From: a virus
Reading direction: 5' to 3' (one strand)
IMG/VR virus record: IMGVR_UViG_3300047323_000160
Span: 1-56,657 of that record
Length of the DNA: 56,657 nt
The position numbers and the translations under genes were made by a program. The notes beneath the pieces were generated by a model. The model made no database searches. It saw nothing but the letters and a program-made list of their open reading frames with translations, and was not told the DNA's origin. Below are positions 7,162 to 14,123 of this stretch, one piece after another. Position 1 is the stretch's first letter, and every line of letters starts with the position of its first letter.

Positions 7162-7422
7162 TTAGCGCTTGTAAATGCGCTGGTTGCGGTTGACCTGACG
7201 CAGCAAGCCAAGCCATTCGATCGTCGCGAACACCGAGCCGAGGACGATCCACATCAACAGCCCGACCAACAGGAACAGGGCTGAGATGAAGAAGGGCCAG
7301 CCGAATAGGACGCCCCAGGAGGCGACGCTGCCGACGTGAAAGACGGGCCCGAGCAGCGCCCAGTGAACCAGTGCGCCGATTGCGAGATAGCCGCCCATGA
7401 CGACGATGTCCCCGATCTTCAA
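7162..7422 (-). CDS. Two-helix membrane protein, TTG start (86 aa)
   Basis: The gene starts at a TTG that overlaps the TGA of the upstream gene (TTGA). The product has hydrophobic segments at about 7-30 (IVVMGGYLAIGALVHWALLG) and 40-65 (WPFFISALFLLVGLLMWIVL), followed by a basic tail (NRNQRIYKR). It lies between a coiled-coil protein and the exported hydrolase. A holin-like or hydrolase-release role is possible, but no holin signature is recognised. Confidence 0.55.
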   Translation of the reverse strand: MKIGDIVVMGGYLAIGALVHWALLGPVFHVGSVASWGVLFGWPFFISALFLLVGLLMWIVLGSVFATIEWLGLLRQVNRNQRIYKR

Positions 7423-7991
7423 GCGGTGCCTCCATTGGCCGCGAGGAGCTGCCGGCGCTTCTCAAGCATGTCCTGGGCGCCGGTCTTGATCGAGGCGTCA
7501 CGCGCGCTGGCGACGCCCATGCGAATATCGCCCTCCATTTCGACGCGATCCTTGGCGCCGGCGGACATGAGCATCTTCTGGCGATCGTCGAAGGCCTCGT
7601 AGACGGCCCTGGCGACCTCGAACACCTGCTTCGCCTCGTTGATGGCGAGCTTGATGGCCAGGATCGTGCGGTGAGCGTTCATCTCCTGCTCGAGGCGCTT
7701 GTCGGTGACCTTTTCGCCCTTGGTCGTGAGGTCGTCACGGATCTCGCGATAGACACGGCTTTCGGCCGCCTCAAGCTTGAGCTTGAGGTCGGCGACCTGG
7801 CGCTCGGCCTGGGCCTTGAGCTCGCCGTAGTGGATCCGCATGGACATCTGGTCCTGGAACGCGCTCGACAGGTCGGCGAGCGAGAAGGTCGCATCCTTGC
7901 GGGCCTGGACGCCGTCGATGAAGTTCTTGACCACGATCTTCGGGGTCGGCTTCGGGGCAGGGGCGGGGGTCGTCTCGGGTGCGTCGCTCAT
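7419..7991 (-). CDS. Coiled-coil protein of unknown function, 190 aa
   Basis: After a Pro/Ala-rich N-terminus (residues 1-18), nearly the whole chain is charged helix with long heptad stretches (about 60-110 and 120-185). No catalytic motif or family is recognised. AGGAGGG precedes the ATG. It is first in a unit preceded by an exact dyad operator (8010-8021) and a CTATAG promoter (8034-8057), so it is probably under the same repression as the replication genes. Confidence 0.6.
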   Translation of the reverse strand: MSDAPETTPAPAPKPTPKIVVKNFIDGVQARKDATFSLADLSSAFQDQMSMRIHYGELKAQAERQVADLKLKLEAAESRVYREIRDDLTTKGEKVTDKRLEQEMNAHRTILAIKLAINEAKQVFEVARAVYEAFDDRQKMLMSAGAKDRVEMEGDIRMGVASARDASIKTGAQDMLEKRRQLLAANGGTA

Positions 7992-8009
7992 AAAGCCCTC
8001 CTAAAGTAA

Positions 8010-8021
8010 GTCAGTGCTGAC
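8010..8021. promoter_or_regulatory. Dyad operator GTCAG-TG-CTGAC (exact)
   Basis: Exact dyad between the CTATAG box (8034-8039) and the coiled-coil gene, falling at roughly +5 to +20 of the expected transcript. The flanks match the site at 18304-18315 (TAGTCT-GATTT-ACAGTCA), so a larger conserved block is present. Confidence 0.6.
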
Positions 8022-8033
8022 TGTCAAATCAGA

Positions 8034-8057
8034 CTATAGCGAGATCAGTCTGGATTG
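8034..8057 (-). promoter_or_regulatory. Candidate promoter, CAATCC-N12-CTATAG
   Basis: On the minus strand CAATCC (8057-8052) and CTATAG (8039-8034) are separated by 12 bp. It lies inside the 3' end of the upstream 89-aa gene and the following gap, and drives the 7419-7991 unit. Confidence 0.4.
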
Positions 8058-8314
8058 CGCGTGGAATGTGAGAGGAGAAGCACAATTCCCTTGTCAGTGA
8101 GCCACCCGGTCCGCAGCGACACGCCGTAGTCGATCAGTCCGCGGCGCTCGGCGCGCTCCATGGCCCGATAGCAGACCTTGAAGGGAGCCCCGGTCTCCTC
8201 CATCAGGAAGTCGTAGGGGAACCGCGCGTGATTGACACGCTTTGCCGCCGTATAGGCGGCGCAGACCAGCGCGTCGGAGATGTGCTTGGTGGCGAGCTTG
8301 CTGATCCGGGTCAT
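8045..8314 (-). CDS. Small possible winged-helix protein, 89 aa
   Basis: No family is recognised. The order of helices and a C-terminal hairpin-like segment (MERAERRGLIDYGVSLRTGWLTDKG) resembles the recognition helix and wing of small wHTH proteins. It overlaps the upstream zinc-ribbon gene (ATGA). The end of the gene carries the 18-bp promoter repeat. Confidence 0.5.
   Translation of the reverse strand: MTRISKLATKHISDALVCAAYTAAKRVNHARFPYDFLMEETGAPFKVCYRAMERAERRGLIDYGVSLRTGWLTDKGIVLLLSHSTRNPD
8050..8067. repeat. 18-bp repeat shared with 1437-1454
   Basis: Identical to 1437-1454. Here it also encodes the last codons (STRNPD) and reaches the stop of the 89-aa gene, so regulatory and coding functions overlap. 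Confidence 0.7.
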
Positions 8315-8529
8315 AGGCAGTCCTTGCAGTAGAATCGAGAATGCCGCTCATGCTGATCGGCGATCGAAAACCAATGGTTGCAGGTCGAGCACTCAAACGC
8401 GATCGTATCCAGGACCGCGTATTGATCGCGCGTCAGAGCGTCCAGCTCGTCCCAGAATCGGTTTGGCTCGCATGTGGTCATCAGCTTGTCCGCGAGCGCA
8501 CGGGCAACCTGGAGGTCGGCCGGCGTCAT
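8311..8529 (-). CDS. Small zinc-ribbon protein, 72 aa
   Basis: The product ends in two Cys pairs (CSTC near 47-50 and CKDC near 68-71), a zinc-ribbon arrangement with HSRF between them. The ATG overlaps the dnaE stop (ATGA), so it is translated with the polymerase. The function is unknown; it could be a DNA- or polymerase-binding adaptor. Confidence 0.6.
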   Translation of the reverse strand: MTPADLQVARALADKLMTTCEPNRFWDELDALTRDQYAVLDTIAFECSTCNHWFSIADQHERHSRFYCKDCL

Positions 8530-11500
8530 TCGATGAAACTCGCGATCGTGGCGAACACCTCGTCCATGAGCACCTGCTTGTCAGGGTCGTGGTAGATTTC
8601 GCCGGGGTTGAAGCCGATGACGAAGTTGGCGTCATAGCGCTTGGAATAGATCACCTTGCCCGCCTGATCGGACGCCTTGCCCTTGAAGTCGGGGAAGAAG
8701 TGCCGGACGACCTGCGAGCCCAGCAGGACGATCGCCGGCGGCTTGAGCAGGTCGATCTCCTTGTCCAGGTAGCCGACGTATTTGTTGATCTCGGCCGGCG
8801 ACACCTGCTTGCCTTCCTTCGGGCGCTTAATCAGGCCCGTCCAGTAGGCGTCGGCGCGCTCCAGGCCAGCATCCGACAGCGAGCAGGCGACGGAATGGAA
8901 GTTGTCGCCCCAGGAGAACGCGCCGACCTGTTCTTCCGAGCGACTGGGCGCGTCGAAGATCACCATGAATTTGGAGTTCTTGCCCATGGTCGGCTTGACG
9001 CCCTGACCGTCGTTGCCCTCCGCCTGGCGGTATTCGGTCACGATCTGCCCGAGCTTGGCCTTGGTGAACTTGTCGTTGTGCATTTCGCGGTTGACCGGGA
9101 CCACCTCGATGATCAGGCCAGGGATCAATTCCTTCTGGGCTGCGATGCGGCTGGAGTCGTTTGCGGGTGTCTGACCGGGTTCGATGCGGGCGAACGCCCC
9201 AATCGCATCCAGCGCGTCCACAACCCGCTTGTTGCACGTTCTGCGCTCGACCCGCGCCACGAACTCCTTGATCGACTTGAAGGGGCCGTCCTCGCGCGCC
9301 TTGAGGATCGCGGTGCGGGCCTTCTCGGACACGCCTTTGACCCGGTCGAACGGGATGCAGAGGGTCGTGTCGTTGAGGATCTCGAATTGCCCCGAGGAGT
9401 AGTTGATGTCCGGCATGAACATCTTGATGCCGAAATTGGCCGCGTCCTTCAGGATCGCCGGCAGCTTCTCCTCCTTGAGCAGCGACAGCGCCGAGGCGTA
9501 GAACTCGACCGGATAGTTCACCTTGAGCCACATCGACTGGTAGGAGATCAGGGTGTATTCGACCGAATGGCTCTTGTTGAAGCCGTAGCCGGCGAAGCCT
9601 TCGATCTTGTCGAACAGGTCAGCGGCCCACTCCGCGGTGCAGGCGATCGTCTTGACGCAGCCGTCGGTGAACTTGCCGCGCTCCTTAGCCATCTCCTCCG
9701 GCAGCTTCTTGCCCATGATCTTGCGCAGCTTGTCGGCGTCGGGCGCCGAGTAGCCGGCGATCGCGCGCGAAATCTGCATGACCTGCTCCTGGTAGACGAT
9801 CACGCCGAAGGTCGGCTTCAGGATCGGCTCCATGAGCTCGTGGTCGTATTCAACCGTCTCGATGCCCTGCTTGCGCTTCCAGAAGCTGTCCATCATGCCC
9901 GACTCCATCGGACCCGGCCGGTAGAGCGCGGTCGCGGCCGTGATATCGTCGAAGGTGCAGCCGGTGTCTTTGCCGAGCTCCTTGAGCAGCCGGCGCATGC
10001 CGCCGCCCTCGAACTGGAAGATGCCGGTGGTCTTGGCTTGGGCGAAGGCGTCGAGCACCTTCTCGTCGTCCAGCGGGATTTGCAGCAGATTGACCTTCTG
10101 CGAGTGCCGCTTGCGGATATATTTCAGGGTCAGGTCGATCAGATCGAGCGTGTTGAGCCCAAGAATGTCGACCTTAACGAGGCCTTGGTCTTCAACGATA
10201 CGCTTATCCCAGTTGAGCGTGGCGCCGTCTTTTCGACGCTCGATAACTCCTCGCTCCACCAGGTCACATCCGCCGACGACGACGCCGGCCGCGTGCCGTC
10301 CAAGAATGTTCTGAGTGCCTTCCAGGCGAACCATGACTTCCCATAGGGGCGCCCACCGATCACGAAAAGCTCCGATCTCCGGCGTGATCTCAGCAGCTTT
10401 TGGTAGAGAGACATTGGCGCCATGCTCCTTCGGCGCGTATTTCGAGCAGACGTAATCGAATTCGGAGAGACCGAACGCCTTACCGATGTTGCGGATGGAT
10501 GACGCAGCCGCAAGCTTGCCGAAATTGCTGATGCCGGCGACGCGGTCCTTGCCGTATTTGGTGATGAGGTAGTCGATGACTTCTCCTCGGCGCTCGGACA
10601 TGAAATCGAGGTCGGCGTCGGGCAAGTCGATACGGTCGGGGTTGATGAACCGCTCGAAGAGGAGACCGAAACGAATGGGGTCGCAGTCGGTGATTCCGAC
10701 CAGATAAGCGACCAGAGAGCCGCCGACCGAGCCTCGGCCTGGGCCGACGAGGATGCCGTTCGATTTCGCATAATTGACGATGTCCATGACCAGGAGAAAG
10801 TAGCCGGAGAAGCCGAGTTTCTTGAGAACCTCGAGCTCGTAGGCTAGGCGTGGCTTGTAGACCTCGGCGAGCTCCTCCATCGAGGGTCGGTGTCCGAAGG
10901 CAGTGGTGGTGAAGCGCTTGCTCCAGCCGGCCTTGCAGGCATCGACCAGGGCCTTGAACTCGTCGGGCGCCATCTTGGGCAGCGAGACCGGCGCCTTCGA
11001 CCAGACGTAGCTGACGCGGTCGGCCAGTGCGTCGGTGTTGCGCAGACCCTGGGCCAGTGTGGGACCCGCGGTGATCCCGCGCTTCTCAAGCCGAGACTTG
11101 AGCGCCGCGAGCTGGAGCACGAAACCGCGATCGTTGAGCGGCACGAGGTCGCGGAAGTGCGGCTGCTGAATCCAGAGATCGGACATTTTGACGTTGCGCG
11201 AGACCGCGTTCATGACGTCGCGGGCGTCGGCCTCGCCGTCACCGTAGAGCACTGGGCGGGTGACGAGCGTTCGGAGACCCAATTTGTTGGCGATCTCGAT
11301 CGCCTTCATGTTCAGGGTGTCATAGTAGGGCGTGTCGATCGGCGTGATCTGGAGGAAGGCACCCTCCAATGTCAGATGGGTCGCGATCGTATCCATGATT
11401 TTTTCGGCGTCGGGATGCCGAACGACGCTATCAACGTCGCCCGAGGCGATCGCGATATCCGTCCAGCTCAGCCCCTGAAGCTCCTTGTAGAGATCCTGGA

Positions 11501-11867
11501 ACGACAGCTTGGCCACCGTGTAGAAGCGCCCCTCGGAGTTCGCCAGTGTCAGAAGCCGGAACATCGCCTTCAGGCCCGCCTCGGACAGCACATAGGCGGT
11601 GACGAAGTATTCGGCTGGCGCTTTCGGACCGTCCTTGGTCTTGCGCCATTCGACGTTGTCGGTCAGCCGCAGCCGGCAGCCGATGATCGGCTTGATCTCG
11701 GCCTTCTTCGCTCGGTTGGTGAAGTCGATGAGTCCAGTCACGCTCATCGTGTCCGTCAAACCAATAGCTTTCGCGCCGGCGAGCTTCGCCTTGGCGACCA
11801 GGTCTTCCACGGTCAGAATACCCTCTCCGATGGAGAAGTCTGATCGGGCTGCTAGGACGGTGTGCAT
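8526..11867 (-). CDS. dnaE: DNA polymerase III alpha (DnaE) with C-terminal UDG-like domain
   Basis: This 1113-residue replicative polymerase has an intact C-family palm: GPGRGSVGGSLVAYLVG, then PDADLDF with two catalytic Asp, and VKVDILGLNTL with the third Asp. The N-terminal PHP domain is degenerate: the usual HxH is AARSDFS and TDH is TDT, so PHP exonuclease activity is unlikely. Residues ~955-1113 are not standard DnaE. They resemble family-4-like uracil-DNA glycosylases (FDAPSRSEEQVGAFSWG, IKRPK, KPPAIVLLGSQV, NPGEIYHDP), with the usual GEAPG and HPS motifs altered. No separate proofreading exonuclease is visible. GGAGAGCC precedes the ATG. Confidence 0.92.
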   Translation of the reverse strand: MHTVLAARSDFSIGEGILTVEDLVAKAKLAGAKAIGLTDTMSVTGLIDFTNRAKKAEIKPIIGCRLRLTDNVEWRKTKDGPKAPAEYFVTAYVLSEAGLKAMFRLLTLANSEGRFYTVAKLSFQDLYKELQGLSWTDIAIASGDVDSVVRHPDAEKIMDTIATHLTLEGAFLQITPIDTPYYDTLNMKAIEIANKLGLRTLVTRPVLYGDGEADARDVMNAVSRNVKMSDLWIQQPHFRDLVPLNDRGFVLQLAALKSRLEKRGITAGPTLAQGLRNTDALADRVSYVWSKAPVSLPKMAPDEFKALVDACKAGWSKRFTTTAFGHRPSMEELAEVYKPRLAYELEVLKKLGFSGYFLLVMDIVNYAKSNGILVGPGRGSVGGSLVAYLVGITDCDPIRFGLLFERFINPDRIDLPDADLDFMSERRGEVIDYLITKYGKDRVAGISNFGKLAAASSIRNIGKAFGLSEFDYVCSKYAPKEHGANVSLPKAAEITPEIGAFRDRWAPLWEVMVRLEGTQNILGRHAAGVVVGGCDLVERGVIERRKDGATLNWDKRIVEDQGLVKVDILGLNTLDLIDLTLKYIRKRHSQKVNLLQIPLDDEKVLDAFAQAKTTGIFQFEGGGMRRLLKELGKDTGCTFDDITAATALYRPGPMESGMMDSFWKRKQGIETVEYDHELMEPILKPTFGVIVYQEQVMQISRAIAGYSAPDADKLRKIMGKKLPEEMAKERGKFTDGCVKTIACTAEWAADLFDKIEGFAGYGFNKSHSVEYTLISYQSMWLKVNYPVEFYASALSLLKEEKLPAILKDAANFGIKMFMPDINYSSGQFEILNDTTLCIPFDRVKGVSEKARTAILKAREDGPFKSIKEFVARVERRTCNKRVVDALDAIGAFARIEPGQTPANDSSRIAAQKELIPGLIIEVVPVNREMHNDKFTKAKLGQIVTEYRQAEGNDGQGVKPTMGKNSKFMVIFDAPSRSEEQVGAFSWGDNFHSVACSLSDAGLERADAYWTGLIKRPKEGKQVSPAEINKYVGYLDKEIDLLKPPAIVLLGSQVVRHFFPDFKGKASDQAGKVIYSKRYDANFVIGFNPGEIYHDPDKQVLMDEVFATIASFIE

Positions 11868-12340
11868 GCGGCTCTCCGGTTATTTGCTTGCGCTTCGCGA
11901 GTCGCCCAACAACAATTGGTCGGTTCGTAGTCGCCGTCATTATCTTCGCGCTCGATGGTCAGACCGAGCGGCTGCTCGCCCATGTCGGCAAAGAAATTCT
12001 CAAAGGATTTCCAGCGCTCGCAGACCTTGATCCCGCGTGCCCCGTAGTCGCTATAGCTCTCATTGTTCGGATTCGACGTTCGCTGGATCATGTTCGACCA
12101 GCAGGTGTAGGTTCGATCCCGATTGACCTTGTCGCTTCGCCCATGGGTCCGGTGATTACCTGCCTTGCGACAGCCGCAAGACTGCGTATGTCCCGACCTC
12201 AAATGCCCACTTGCAACTTCGGTTGCGTATCCGCAGTCACAGACGCAATACCAAACAGCGAACCGATCTCTGACCGCCGAGCGGCGCAGGACTGTCAACT
12301 GGCCGAATTTCTTCCCCGTCAGGTCAATAAGCGCACCCAT
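11852..12340 (-). CDS. HNH homing endonuclease (AP2/zinc-ribbon type)
   Basis: The 162-residue product has the N-terminal module GKKFGQLTVL...WYCVCDCGY...SCGC found in phage HNH/AP2 homing proteins. A C-terminal HNH-like part follows (GLTIEREDNDGDYEPTNCCWAT...QANNRR). It probably nicks DNA to spread its own gene. It is wedged directly before dnaE and overlaps its start by 16 nt. Its ATG overlaps the upstream stop (TGATG), so it has become embedded in the operon. The family call is good; the target site is unknown. Confidence 0.75.
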   Translation of the reverse strand: MGALIDLTGKKFGQLTVLRRSAVRDRFAVWYCVCDCGYATEVASGHLRSGHTQSCGCRKAGNHRTHGRSDKVNRDRTYTCWSNMIQRTSNPNNESYSDYGARGIKVCERWKSFENFFADMGEQPLGLTIEREDNDGDYEPTNCCWATREAQANNRRAACTPS

Positions 12341-12645
12341 CAGCGCTTCACCGTGTATTTGTCCAAAGTCTGGACGTAATGTTCCTGGAGCTCGACGACC
12401 TCGTGGCTTTTAGGCACCACCCACCAGGGATGGCCCTCCCACTTCTTCGCGAACGCCTCGCCCTCGGCGCGCGTCTCGAATTTCAGCACGTCCATCGGCA
12501 CCAGGCCGTCGTCAAGGTAGCGAAGGCTGCTCGGACCCCAATGGTCTTCGACGGCCCAGAACTTTTCGCCCTCTTTCGTCATGGGGCGGGTGTGACCGCT
12601 ACCCTCGGGCCAGACTTCCTTGCCGGTGACGATCACTGCGAACAT
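12340..12645 (-). CDS. Hypothetical protein, 101 aa
   Basis: No family is recognised. ATG 12645 is chosen since it overlaps the preceding stop (TGATG) and the product then begins with a beta strand, MFAVIVTGKEVW. The sequence is rich in aromatics (WAVEDHWG, WEGHPWWVVP), suggesting a compact alpha/beta domain. It sits among small accessory genes upstream of the HNH gene. Confidence 0.55.
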   Translation of the reverse strand: MFAVIVTGKEVWPEGSGHTRPMTKEGEKFWAVEDHWGPSSLRYLDDGLVPMDVLKFETRAEGEAFAKKWEGHPWWVVPKSHEVVELQEHYVQTLDKYTVKR

Positions 12646-12917
12646 CAGGCACACTCCATGCGGGTTGCGAAGAAGGTGCCGACGAACGCGCCTGCGCACG
12701 CCGGAATGAGGAGCCAGGGATCGCTGCTGTAGCCCATGACGCTGACCGCCCCGACGCCGTAGAGCGCGGTTGCGAGCATGCTGGCGCGCACGGGGCGCTT
12801 GGTGACGGTCGCGCGGTTGTAGAGCGCCCAGAGGAAGTCCAGGAACGCCACCAGCGCGAAGATGGCGAGCCAGGTGATCCAGTAGGGCGGATCGGGGAGG
12901 TAGGGTCCGTAGTTCAT
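12645..12917 (-). CDS. Three-helix membrane protein, 90 aa
   Basis: The product has hydrophobic segments near residues 12-32 (WITWLAIFALVAFLDFLWAL), 45-62 (MLATALYGVGAVSVMGYS) and 66-85 (WLLIPACAGAFVGTFFATRM). The ATG overlaps the stop of the upstream Cys-rich gene (ATGA). The role is unknown; it is far from the recognised lysis genes. Confidence 0.55.
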   Translation of the reverse strand: MNYGPYLPDPPYWITWLAIFALVAFLDFLWALYNRATVTKRPVRASMLATALYGVGAVSVMGYSSDPWLLIPACAGAFVGTFFATRMECA

Positions 12918-13453
12918 GCTGCCCTCAACTTGATCATGCCGTCGACCTCGTCGATCGCGCCGAGTGCTGTGAGGATCTGGCGAACCTGGGTGACGTGCGC
13001 CGCGGTCGTCTCCGCCGACCAGGACAGCTTCTCCTGCAGGCAGCGGCTCAGCAGGTCGCGGCTGACCCCCTGCGGCAGCTTGAGCAGCAGGTGGCAGGTG
13101 ATCGCCATGAACGGCGGCCGCTTGCCCCGGAACGGGTTCTCGCCCTTGGTGAGCGCTTCCGTGACCTTGATGCCCTCGCGCTCGATGTAGGCGATCCAGG
13201 CCGCAACCTTCTTCGGGAGACCGTTGGTCAGCTCCATCACGGCCGGCGACGCGAGCGCGGCAATCTTCAGGGGCTTCTCGGCGGACTTGTGCTCGGGCAT
13301 GACGACGCCGAGCTCCGCGCGCAGCATCGCCAATTGCTGCTCGGCCAGCGGCTTGCACGACGCTGCGAACGGGCAGGTGCCGCATTCGGCGGTGCCGTCG
13401 CGGTAGCACATGGACATGCCGTAGCAGCCAGGTGCGAGAGAAAGGTCGATCAT
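12914..13453 (-). CDS. Cys-cluster protein, 179 aa
   Basis: The N-terminal 35 residues contain six cysteines (GCYGMSMCYRD...ECGTCPFAASCKP), likely binding zinc or an Fe-S cluster. The rest is helical with a C-terminal helix-turn-helix-like stretch (SAETTAAHVTQVRQILTALGAIDEVDG). No family is recognised. Its start overlaps the stop of the sigma-like gene (ATGA), so it may be a partner of that protein, but this is only positional. Confidence 0.55.
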   Translation of the reverse strand: MIDLSLAPGCYGMSMCYRDGTAECGTCPFAASCKPLAEQQLAMLRAELGVVMPEHKSAEKPLKIAALASPAVMELTNGLPKKVAAWIAYIEREGIKVTEALTKGENPFRGKRPPFMAITCHLLLKLPQGVSRDLLSRCLQEKLSWSAETTAAHVTQVRQILTALGAIDEVDGMIKLRAA

Positions 13454-14103
13454 CAGCGCTTGATCCTGTCCATCTTTGCGAAGGCGTCCTTGAGCTTGAA
13501 TTTCGCCTCGAGCTCCTCGTTGATCTGGGTCTGCTCGCGGGGCGAAGCGCCCATGAAGCGGAACACCAAGGTCATCAGGATACGCTTGGGCACCGGGGAG
13601 GGCTCGATACCCCGCTCGATCGCGAACTCCTGACGAGCCTTGAGCGCCCTCAGAATGTCGACGAGCGCCTTGGGCGGGCTCTCGATCAACTCCACGAACT
13701 GCCGGGCGCGCGGCGAGAGGCGAGCAAGCTGCTTCTTTCGGCGATCGTTCAGCTCCAGAATGTCGTCAGGGAGCTCCGCGCCGCGATCAGCAAAGTAGTC
13801 GTGAAAGCTACCGGTGCCGTCATCGCCACTCGGCGCGTCGAACTCCAGATGGGACCCGTTGTGTTCCCGAAGCTCCTTGTCGACCCAGCGGTTGATGTGA
13901 TTTCTCATGCCGATGCGCAGATATGCCAGGAACGGCACGCCGGCCGTCTCGCTCCAGCTATCGCGCGCCTGACACCAGGCGATCGAGCATTCCGAGATGA
14001 TGTCGTCCAGGCTGATGACGGAGCCCGCGGCAGTCACTCGGCGCAGCACGCGCCGAGAGAAAGAGCGGATTGCGGGCATCGAGTCCTCGATGTTGAGGGT
14101 CAT
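13453..14103 (-). CDS. Sigma-70-like factor (region 2 visible)
   Basis: The 216-residue product contains a stretch matching sigma region 2 (SLDDIISECSIAWCQA...GVPFLAYLRIGMRNHINRWV, about 30-75), which binds core RNA polymerase and melts the -10. A C-terminal part (LSPRARQFVELIESPP onward) may be a diverged region 4. ATG 14103 is preferred to 14109 because GGAG is 8 nt from it. It could direct host polymerase to the phage CAATCC-N12-CTATAG boxes. Region 4 is weak, so other roles, such as an anti-sigma or appropriator, are possible. Confidence 0.5.
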   Translation of the reverse strand: MTLNIEDSMPAIRSFSRRVLRRVTAAGSVISLDDIISECSIAWCQARDSWSETAGVPFLAYLRIGMRNHINRWVDKELREHNGSHLEFDAPSGDDGTGSFHDYFADRGAELPDDILELNDRRKKQLARLSPRARQFVELIESPPKALVDILRALKARQEFAIERGIEPSPVPKRILMTLVFRFMGASPREQTQINEELEAKFKLKDAFAKMDRIKR

Positions 14104-14123
14104 GTGCATCGCTCCGACCGCCC

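Noticed and set aside
8034-8039. A T7-type single-subunit polymerase promoter (CTATAG)
   Set aside because: Only CTATAG is shared with the T7 consensus, the upstream part differs, and no such polymerase gene is seen in the window.
8280-10346. A 688-codon plus-strand open frame
   Set aside because: It lies wholly over dnaE, is Arg/Leu/Asp-biased as expected for a frame opposite a high-GC gene, and shows no recognisable motif. The same holds for other long plus-strand frames, e.g. 4341-5318, 15572-16834, 31870-33357 and 47527-49200.
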